Shown here piece after piece: positions 22,522 to 30,396 of a DNA stretch of 42,997 bases. Under the pieces are notes generated by a model. That model was not told the origin of the DNA, made no database searches, and saw nothing but the letters and a program-made list of their open reading frames with translations. This DNA is from an uncultured Bacteroidales bacterium (lineage in GTDB: Bacteria > Bacteroidota > Bacteroidia > Bacteroidales > Bacteroidaceae), in contig CAMGGA010000004.1 in the NCBI GenBank assembly GCA_946055515.1, forward strand, positions 1-42,997, read 5' to 3'. The translations under genes were made by a program, and so were the position numbers. Position 1 is the stretch's first letter, and each line of letters begins with the position of its first letter.

Positions 22522-22748
22522 CTTTCCTTTTGCTCTGCATTCGGTTTGCCCAAGGCGTTGCCATGGGCTGGGGGCTAAAGAAAGGACTTTCAGCCCTTTA
22601 TATTGAACGCCACGATATTCCTTCGCCTTTCCTTTTGCTCTGCTCTCGCCTTGCACTATCCTTGGATAAGATAGGCGGCACCTCAGCAGAGCAAAAGTAA
22701 ATCCTATCGCCTTTCCTTTTGCTCTGCATTCGGTTTGCACTATCTTTG
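22522..22748 (+). repeat. Triplicated promoter-bearing repeat CTTTCCTTTTGCTCTGC(ATTCGG)TTTGC...
   Basis: Copies begin at 22522, 22627 and 22711; the last two end in TATCCTTG and TATCTTTG. Confidence 0.75.
22717..22748 (+). promoter_or_regulatory. Promoter of the BamA/TamA-like gene (TTTTG-N19-TATCTTTG)
   Basis: TTTTG 22717-22721, TATCTTTG 22741-22748, ATG at 22777. Confidence 0.6.
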
Positions 22749-22776
22749 CACCTCTAACGCTCGAAGCAAACCCTCA

Positions 22777-25137
22777 ATGAATGCATTTGCTCAACATATT
22801 CTGACCTTCTGTTCGCACTTTGGCCTCAAGGGGCTGAAGGCGGTGGCTTGCGCGGGGATGATTGGCCTGCTCGCTTCGTGCAGTTCAAAAAAGTTTTTGC
22901 ACCCCGGCGAACAGGTGCTCACCCACGTGGAACTCAAAGCGGACAACAAGCAGTTCAAGACTTCGCCCTACCGCTCCTACGTGCGCCAAGAGCCCAACAC
23001 GAAGTGGTTCTCGCTCGTGAAAGTGCCGCTCGGACTTTACTGCCTCTCCAAGGCGGACTCTACCCGCGAAAGCAAGGGGTTCTCCAAACTGATGCGCAAA
23101 ATCGGCGAACCGCCCGTGGTGTTTGACCCCACTCAGACAGAAGGGGGCAGACGGGCCATGGTCATCGCCATGAACAACGCGGGCTACCTCCACGCCGAGG
23201 CCGACACGCTGACCTCCACGCGACGCCACAAACGCCGCGTGACCTACGTGCTCCACCCCGGCCCGCGCTACTACATCAGCGAATGGAAACAGACCTTCGA
23301 CGACGAGGAAATGGAACAGGCATTCAAGGAGGACGCAAAGGCTTCACTCATTCGCCCGGGCATGCCCCTCGACATCAACAAACTCTCGGACGAACGCGCA
23401 CGCATCATCCACGCCCTGCGCAACAAGGGATATTATTTTCTAAACAACGATTTCATCTCCTACGACATCGACACGCTCCGCGGCTCGCTCGCGGCGGAAG
23501 TGACCCTGCGCTTCTGTCGGCCTGCGGGCATCGACTCTTCCCGCGTGTACCGCCGCCAGCGCTTCGGTGAAGTGCGCATCGTGGAGGAACCGCTGCTCGA
23601 CGAGAAACTGCTCGACGACACGGTCGAATACCACGGACTCCGCATCGTTACGGGACCTCACAGCCACATGAACAAACGCGTCTACGTGACCCACGTGGCG
23701 CCGCGCCGCGACAGCATCTACAACGAGCGGCAAGTGCAGGCCACCTACTCCAACCTCAATGCCCTGCCCGCGGTGAGCTTCACCTCGCTCCGCATCCAGC
23801 CCGCCAAGGAAAGCCCCGACGAACTGCTCTGCGAAATCACACCGGGACGAAGCAAGCCCCACGGTTTCGAAATGGAAATCGAGGGCACGAACACTTCGGG
23901 CGACTTGGGCGCGGCCATGGCGCTGAGCTACACCAACCGCAACCTCTTCCACGCTTCGGAACAGTTCACGCTGAAGTTCCGCGGGGCCTACGAGGCTATC
24001 ACGGGACTGGAAGGCTACGCCAACCAGAACTACACGGAGTGGAGCGTGGAGAGCAACCTGCGCTTCCCCACCCTGCTCGTGCCCTTCGTCTCCTTCAACG
24101 ATAAGCGGTTCATCAAAGGCACGTCCGAGGCTCAGGTCATGTACGACATGCAGGACCGCCCCGAGTTCCACCGCCGCGTGCTCACGGGAGCCTGGACCTA
24201 CCGGTGGACCCACCTGGCCCAACCGCGCATCCAGCACCGCGCTGACCTGATTTCGGTGAACTACGTGTACATGCCGTGGATTTCCGACACGTTCCGCAAA
24301 GAATACCTCGAAGGCGACGACCCATACTACTCCGTGGTGCGCGCGAGCTACGAGAACCTCTTCATCATGAAGTCGGGCTACTATTTCACCTACAACTCCC
24401 AGCGCGACGCATCCTCTCAACCCATGGGACTCTACCAGACCAACGGCTTCCAGCTGAAGGCGGGCGTTGAAATCGCGGGCAATGTGCTCTACGGACTCTC
24501 CAAGCTCTTCAAAAGCAAGAAGAATGCCTCCACCGGCAACTACGAACTCTTCGGCATAGCCTACTCGCAATACGTGAAGTTCGACTTCGACTACGCCCAC
24601 AGCTTCCTTCTGGGCGAAGGCAACTCGCTGGCGTGGCACGTGGCCTTCGGCTATGGCATCCCCTACGGCAACTCCAACATCCTGCCCTACGAGAAGCGCT
24701 ACTTCGCGGGCGGCGCCAACAGCGTGAGAGGCTGGGGCGTACGCGAACTGGGCCCGGGCTCGTATAAGGGGAAGGACGGCAAAATCGACTTCATCAACCA
24801 GACGGGCAACCTGAAGCTCGACTTGAGCGTGGAGTGGCGCACGTATCTCTTCTGGAAACTCCACGGGGCCTTCTTCATCGATGCGGGCAACGTGTGGAAC
24901 ACGCGCGACTACGCCGACCTGAAGGGCGCCCGCTTCCGCTGGAACTCCTTCATCAAGGACCTTGCCGTGGCCTACGGCTTGGGCGTGCGCATGAATTTCG
25001 ACTACTTCATCCTGCGACTCGATGCGGGTTTCAAGGCCATCAACCCCGCCGCCACGGGACGCCTCCACTACCCCTTCACGCGGCCCAGCCTGAAGCGCGA
25101 CATGGCCATCCACTTTGCCGTGGGCCTCCCCTTCTGA
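22777..25137 (+). CDS. BamA/TamA family outer membrane protein (surface antigen D15-like)
   Basis: Lipoprotein-like N-terminus (GLLASCSSKK); C-terminal barrel with FAGGANSVRGWGVRELGPG and ending DMAIHFAVGLPF. Start moved to MNAFAQH. Confidence 0.88.
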   Translation: MNAFAQHILTFCSHFGLKGLKAVACAGMIGLLASCSSKKFLHPGEQVLTHVELKADNKQFKTSPYRSYVRQEPNTKWFSLVKVPLGLYCLSKADSTRESKGFSKLMRKIGEPPVVFDPTQTEGGRRAMVIAMNNAGYLHAEADTLTSTRRHKRRVTYVLHPGPRYYISEWKQTFDDEEMEQAFKEDAKASLIRPGMPLDINKLSDERARIIHALRNKGYYFLNNDFISYDIDTLRGSLAAEVTLRFCRPAGIDSSRVYRRQRFGEVRIVEEPLLDEKLLDDTVEYHGLRIVTGPHSHMNKRVYVTHVAPRRDSIYNERQVQATYSNLNALPAVSFTSLRIQPAKESPDELLCEITPGRSKPHGFEMEIEGTNTSGDLGAAMALSYTNRNLFHASEQFTLKFRGAYEAITGLEGYANQNYTEWSVESNLRFPTLLVPFVSFNDKRFIKGTSEAQVMYDMQDRPEFHRRVLTGAWTYRWTHLAQPRIQHRADLISVNYVYMPWISDTFRKEYLEGDDPYYSVVRASYENLFIMKSGYYFTYNSQRDASSQPMGLYQTNGFQLKAGVEIAGNVLYGLSKLFKSKKNASTGNYELFGIAYSQYVKFDFDYAHSFLLGEGNSLAWHVAFGYGIPYGNSNILPYEKRYFAGGANSVRGWGVRELGPGSYKGKDGKIDFINQTGNLKLDLSVEWRTYLFWKLHGAFFIDAGNVWNTRDYADLKGARFRWNSFIKDLAVAYGLGVRMNFDYFILRLDAGFKAINPAATGRLHYPFTRPSLKRDMAIHFAVGLPF

Positions 25138-25201
25138 TGCCGCCGCCCCCGCCTCCCCGCCGGGCGACATCACTCTTAACGCAATCGCATCTCCTCAACC
25201 C

Positions 25202-26014
25202 ATGCTTCAATTCATATCCATCTGTTCGGGCAGCAGCGGTAACTGCTACTATCTGCTCAAAGACGGCTACGGCCTGCTCATAGATTTGGGCATCAGTTTC
25301 CGAAAGTTCAAGCAGCACTTCTCCAACTACGGACTGCCGCTGGCCCAAATCCAGGCCATCCTGGTCACGCACGACCACACGGACCACGTGAAGGGCGTGC
25401 CCCAGCTTTCCATCGACTTCCGCCTGCCCGTCTACACGTCGAAACTGGTCCACACGTCGATGATGCGCAACCACTATCTTTCGAAAAAGGTGCCCGCCGC
25501 CCAGCAGAACCCCTACGAGCGGGGCGACGCGCCGCTACAGCTCGGCCCGTTTGAAATCCGCTCGTTTGCCGTGCCCCACGACAGTGCGGACAACAACGGC
25601 TACGTGATCCGCGTGGAAGAGAAGTGCATCGTGGTGATGACGGACATCGGCCACTTCACGCCCGAGATGGAGCAAGCCGCGGGCGAAGCCACGCACCTGA
25701 TCATTGAATCGAACTACGACGAGGAGATGCTCGCCCACAGCAGCTACCCGCCCCGCCTGCAGCGACGCATCCGCGGGGAGCGCGGCCACATCAGCAATGC
25801 CGAGACGGGGCGCTTCCTGGCGCAGCACCTCAATCCCGAACGCATCCGGCAGGTGTGGCTCTGCCACCTCAGCGCGGAAAACAACCAGCCCGCCAAGGCG
25901 CTGGCCACAGTCACGGAGGCGCTGGAGGAAGCGGGCTACGCGCCCGGCCTGCCCGGGGGCCTGAAAGTGGACCCGCTGCCGCGCCAAACGCCGACCCTGC
26001 TCCAGACGCTCTGA
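25202..26014 (+). CDS. MBL fold metallo-hydrolase (YycJ/WalJ-like)
   Basis: MLQFISICSGSSGNCYYLLKDGYGLLIDLGISFRKFK...ILVTHDHTDHVKG...VVMTDIGHFTPEM; HxHxDH metal motif. Confidence 0.9.
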   Translation: MLQFISICSGSSGNCYYLLKDGYGLLIDLGISFRKFKQHFSNYGLPLAQIQAILVTHDHTDHVKGVPQLSIDFRLPVYTSKLVHTSMMRNHYLSKKVPAAQQNPYERGDAPLQLGPFEIRSFAVPHDSADNNGYVIRVEEKCIVVMTDIGHFTPEMEQAAGEATHLIIESNYDEEMLAHSSYPPRLQRRIRGERGHISNAETGRFLAQHLNPERIRQVWLCHLSAENNQPAKALATVTEALEEAGYAPGLPGGLKVDPLPRQTPTLLQTL

Positions 26015-26152
26015 GGCCAGCTCCGACCGTTCGGGCGCCGTTAGATGCAACCCCACTTTACGGGGGGGGCAGGCAGCGCGCGGCCTTGGCAGCCCGCTGC
26101 CCCGTTCCCGCAATCCAGCAAACCCCTTCCTTGGACCCTCACTGATACAGCT

Positions 26153-28204
26153 ATGAACCTCTTTCAAAAATGCCTGGTCGCGCTGGCTATAGCCAACCCT
26201 TTCCACCTGTCGGGCCAGGAGGCGACCTGCGATTCCGTCGCCGAGCAACTGATGGAACAGACTTGGCGGGAATTCCGTGACATCCACCCGTTTGGCTACC
26301 AGACTGTGGGACTCAAACACTGGGGCGACACCTGCGTGTTTGTCATGAGCGAACCCAACCATTGGGTGAAGGAAGAGACCCTGCGGCAACTCTTTGAGAA
26401 ATACCACGGGCAGATGGCCTTGAAGTATCAGCGCTTCGGGATTGACGGACAACTGACGGACGCTGTCGGTTGCGTGAAATTGGACAGTGGACAATTCCGG
26501 AAGTTTGAGCAAGAGGCGTTCCAGCTCCTTTATCGCACCAGCTACAAGCCATCCTACACAGACTTAGACCATCCCGCCCCACACGTTTATTTCTCCCCCG
26601 TTTCCCTGAACCTTTCCTGCCCCTTGGACAGCATCCTCTTCCAGCGGTTCTTGGTGAAAGGCCCCGATGGCTCCACCGGCAGCCGGTCTTTTGCATACCC
26701 CATGCTGGGAAAGATGGCCCAGAGCAATGAGATATACTATAGTGAACGCCGGGGGATGATTGCCTGGGTCTTCGACACCGACAAAGACTTCCTCGCCGAC
26801 GACTCCTTCTTGGTGAATGCCCGCAAGTTTGCCTTGGACAGCGACCTGATTTTGGCCACTTTTTGCCTGAAAGGCCGAATGGCCATTGTGGGCCGCGAAC
26901 GCGAAGTGCCCGTCCATATCCTCCCGCCCCTGCGGAGCGAAACCATCCTCCCGCTGGCCGCTGTGCAGGAGCCCCCATTCCTCTTCTTCGACAGGGACAG
27001 CCTGACCACGGTGAACGACACGACGGTAGCGACGCCCATCCTGATGAGTCCCCAACTGGAGAACACGGAGATGGGCAACCTCATGGTGCTGACCGACTGG
27101 TTCCTGAAGTCCTGGAGCGAGAACGGTAGCGTCAAGGAGTACACCCTCGATTATCCCCGTCCACAGCAGGTTCTTTTCCCGAAGGGTGTGGCACACGAAT
27201 TGGGAGATTCCACGCTATATCTATGGCAAACGGAGTTTGTGGAATCTGGAGCTCTCGGATTCTACCCCGTAATTCAGACAGGTAGCCTTCCCATTTGCTA
27301 TTGGTCGGCCAGCGACACGCTGCTGTCCAAGCAAAGCGCGATGAGCCATGCTGCCTACTGCTATTTTGCCGACCTGAACAACCCCGAACTGGTACGCACG
27401 GCCATGTACATGAGCATCGCTCACATCTTCCAAAAGGCAGGCGTCAGGACTTCAGCGGAGCACGGCGCTTCTTGGGTGCAAACTCCTTCGTGGATCATTA
27501 CCGATGCCCCTTTGGGCTATGGAGGATTTCCTATAAAACTATTCAAGGGGCTTGGGAAAATGGGGAAAGCCACGGGAAAGGGAATAGCGGGCAAAGCGAT
27601 TCCTGGGTGGAGAGGAATATGCGGTGGGGGGCACACTATGTCCCAAAAAGTCCCCGAAAGCAGCCTCCGTTGGGGCTACGTGCCGAGAGTTTCAGGAAAA
27701 TTCAGCAAACTTGACCAAAGACTGACGAATGAAACAGAAAGGTTCACCCCGGAGATAAAGGCATCAGAAAATTTCCACATACACCTTCGCAATGAGTTGC
27801 AGGAAAATCCTTTCAGCTGTACAAGTCCTCTTTCGCCCCACTGGCTCTCTGTCTTCCCCCCAACCGAAACACCCATCCGTCCCTTCGTTCCAGCAGCAAG
27901 CGAAGAGCGTGGCTTCCAAGCAGCAACGCAGGCCGCGCCCACCCCGCACGAGCCCGAGGATGCGGCCCGGCCCATGCCGGCCAACAAGCGGGAACAGATG
28001 ATTCTGGAGATGAGGCGGCAAATCGTCAAGCACCAGATACCGCTGAAGGCGTTCAAGGCAGAAATCCAAGAGACCGACTTCGGCTTCATCCTCTTCCTGT
28101 TCGACAACGACTGTCCAACATTTTGCAACGACTATCCTACCTACCTCTATGGCGAATATGAAGATACTCTTTCTCATTTCCCTGCCCCGGAGCAAGGAGT
28201 TTGA
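26153..28204 (+). CDS. Uncharacterized large protein, probable signal peptide, with internal Gly/Lys-rich segment
   Basis: About 683 aa from MNLFQKCLVALAIANPFHLSGQEATCDSVAEQ; no family recognized; internal GYGGFPIKLFKGLGKMGKATGKGIAGKAIPGWRGICGGG. Confidence 0.75.
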   Translation: MNLFQKCLVALAIANPFHLSGQEATCDSVAEQLMEQTWREFRDIHPFGYQTVGLKHWGDTCVFVMSEPNHWVKEETLRQLFEKYHGQMALKYQRFGIDGQLTDAVGCVKLDSGQFRKFEQEAFQLLYRTSYKPSYTDLDHPAPHVYFSPVSLNLSCPLDSILFQRFLVKGPDGSTGSRSFAYPMLGKMAQSNEIYYSERRGMIAWVFDTDKDFLADDSFLVNARKFALDSDLILATFCLKGRMAIVGREREVPVHILPPLRSETILPLAAVQEPPFLFFDRDSLTTVNDTTVATPILMSPQLENTEMGNLMVLTDWFLKSWSENGSVKEYTLDYPRPQQVLFPKGVAHELGDSTLYLWQTEFVESGALGFYPVIQTGSLPICYWSASDTLLSKQSAMSHAAYCYFADLNNPELVRTAMYMSIAHIFQKAGVRTSAEHGASWVQTPSWIITDAPLGYGGFPIKLFKGLGKMGKATGKGIAGKAIPGWRGICGGGHTMSQKVPESSLRWGYVPRVSGKFSKLDQRLTNETERFTPEIKASENFHIHLRNELQENPFSCTSPLSPHWLSVFPPTETPIRPFVPAASEERGFQAATQAAPTPHEPEDAARPMPANKREQMILEMRRQIVKHQIPLKAFKAEIQETDFGFILFLFDNDCPTFCNDYPTYLYGEYEDTLSHFPAPEQGV

Positions 28205-29453
28205 AGCATACACAGAGTTGGCCGCCTGGTGCGTGAACCAGCTCCGCGAGAAAGGCGTTGAGGTGCGGGAGCGCATTCATCCCGAGGACTTAGGGCACAT
28301 CACGGGGTACGACATCGTCATCGTGGTGGCCCACCATGACGCAGACGCGAATATACTCCGCCTCGCCGACGGCGACCTCTCCGTGGAGCGTTTTGTGCAG
28401 AGCCTTCCCGCGGATTTCAGTGGTGTCCTCGACTTCTCCTCCTGCTTCAGCGCATCGGCAAAGGAGGCCATCAAGCAGCGCTGCCCCGGGTGTCTGGTGC
28501 AAGTGGCCCGGGAGACGACCCGACTGGCCGTTCGCCTCGTGGCCTATCCCTTTGTGGTAGACCTCGTGGAGGAGAACAAGGACAAGGACTACCACTTCAA
28601 CTACATGGAGGGCCTCCGGCTGGGCCAGGAAGCGGCAGCGGGAAATCCCGAAGATGAGCAATACGACGACGATTCCGTGCGGCTGGGCCAGAAGAAAGCC
28701 TCCGTCTATGCGCCCTTGGCCACAGAGAAGAAGTCCTTCGTCCTCATCAATGTGTTCATCCACTACGAGGCGGAGAAGCCTGAGGTCCGCGCCAGTGCCA
28801 ATCCGGGAACGGAGGTACACATCAACGCCCGGGACCTGGGCTGCCTGGGCTTGGGCGACCGGGTGAGGCTTCAGCTCGAAATCATGCCAAGCGAACACTC
28901 CAAGCACCTCCACATCGTGGGCGACGAGACGAAGGCCGTCACCATCACGGACGAAATGGTACAGGAGGACTTCGTCGTCTATGTCGATGAACTATTTGAC
29001 GCGAACAATTTCGGCTGCTTCGTCCATCTCTATCAAGGAGAGGAGGTGAAGAAGTCGTTTGTCCTGACCGTCAAGATCGCGGGCAGGCCATGGAATCCCG
29101 AAGCCGAACAGGTGGACTGGAGCAGCATGGTTCAATACCCGTTCCGGGCGAAAGGGCCCAAGAACCTCGTGCAGGTTCACGCCTTTCTCCACAACAACCA
29201 CATCATCCCGGAATACGTGGATTTCAACTTTCTGCGCAACTGCATCGTCCACGCCTACTTCAAGCCGCTGTGGGACAAAGGCCACAACACCTTCATCCTC
29301 CACCTCATGCACAAGGCGAAGAAAGGTTTTGCCGACGAGAGAAAGTGGGCCGACGAAGCCTGCAACAGCGTAGGCATCGAACGCGACAGGCTCGGGAAGA
29401 ATCCGCCGAGCCAGACACGGTTTGGAGAGAAGATGCCCGACCTCGAGTTTTAG
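28149..29453 (+). CDS. Caspase/CHAT-like (clan CD) putative protease with C-terminal beta-rich extension
   Basis: MKILFLISLPRS... alternating strands/helices; YDIVIVVAHHDADANILRLADGDLSVERFVQSLPADFSGVLDFSSCFSAS fits the His and Cys strands of a caspase-like fold; ATG overlaps the upstream gene. Confidence 0.65.
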   Translation: MANMKILFLISLPRSKEFEAYTELAAWCVNQLREKGVEVRERIHPEDLGHITGYDIVIVVAHHDADANILRLADGDLSVERFVQSLPADFSGVLDFSSCFSASAKEAIKQRCPGCLVQVARETTRLAVRLVAYPFVVDLVEENKDKDYHFNYMEGLRLGQEAAAGNPEDEQYDDDSVRLGQKKASVYAPLATEKKSFVLINVFIHYEAEKPEVRASANPGTEVHINARDLGCLGLGDRVRLQLEIMPSEHSKHLHIVGDETKAVTITDEMVQEDFVVYVDELFDANNFGCFVHLYQGEEVKKSFVLTVKIAGRPWNPEAEQVDWSSMVQYPFRAKGPKNLVQVHAFLHNNHIIPEYVDFNFLRNCIVHAYFKPLWDKGHNTFILHLMHKAKKGFADERKWADEACNSVGIERDRLGKNPPSQTRFGEKMPDLEF

Positions 29454-29510
29454 GCCCATCGCCCCTCGCGGCGTCTTCCAACCCGCAAAAAACACAGAAT
29501 TCCCCGCCAT

Positions 29511-29542
29511 CCCCATACATCCCATAGGTATGGGGATTTTTG
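29511..29542 (+). terminator. Rho-independent terminator after the caspase-like gene
   Basis: CCCCATAC-ATCCCATAG-GTATGGGG followed by ATTTTTGTTT. Confidence 0.8.
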
Positions 29543-29786
29543 TTTCACTGAAACTCAGCGCATTCCGACGTTTCATCTCAACAATCCGCCATAGCTTTTG
29601 GGGGCGCGGCGCAGGACGGGTTGCCGTAGCTTTGCAGCAGAAATCAGCATAAAAGGTTTTCACCGCCCGTTTAGTGGCATCTTAGAGCTACGGGAAGAAG
29701 CGAAATCTTCAACGGGCACTCCTCAAACGAGGGCTCGGTCTCCAACGGGAACGAGAGAATTATTCACTTACAAACTCATTCCAATT

Positions 29787-30134
29787 ATGAAAAAGAATCT
29801 TATCCTCGTCGTCCTCGTCGTCTGCTGTGCCTTTGCATGGCCCACGACAAGTTGTTCCGCCCAGGGATGTGGCTTCACGCGCTGCATGAAGGTCCTCCTC
29901 GACCGTGCACCGATGGCAACAGCATCCAGTATGGTGCGGGCCCACTATGCTATCCAGAGAGAACGAGACAGACAAAGCACCCTGATTAGAACGCGTGCCT
30001 ACCAAACCTCCCTGCTCAAATCTCAACGAATCGACAAACGCATTCAGACCAAGACACAACCTCTTCCGAAAGGCAACTTGTTACGCAAGCCCCAGCCCAT
30101 GTCCATGCCTCACAGAAAATGCCCGAAGCCATAG
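29787..30134 (+). CDS. Small secreted basic protein, uncharacterized
   Basis: MKKNLILVVLVVCCAFAWPTTSCSAQGCGFTRCMKVLLDRAP...; strong signal peptide; Arg/Lys-rich mature region. Confidence 0.65.
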   Translation: MKKNLILVVLVVCCAFAWPTTSCSAQGCGFTRCMKVLLDRAPMATASSMVRAHYAIQRERDRQSTLIRTRAYQTSLLKSQRIDKRIQTKTQPLPKGNLLRKPQPMSMPHRKCPKP

Positions 30135-30396
30135 CACGCCGACCTGCAAGAGATGGAAGACTTCCGCAGCCTTTGGCTGACAATCATCCAGGCGGCCGTC
30201 GGGCTCAAGTAGCCCTGGCCGCCCATTCCTACACCTATTGACTCTCGGAGATTATGGGGTAATTAAGTTTGTTTCAAGTGAGGCTGGGCCAAGCTTGCTT
30301 TCAAATGCGAACGCCTCTTGATAACCATATCCACCTGGGGGCGAAGCGACCCTGACCTAACAACCTTCAAGCTCCAGAACTTGAATTACATATAAT

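Noticed and set aside
23440-25173. 577-aa minus-strand ORF
   Set aside because: Antisense to the BamA/TamA-like gene; shadow ORF.
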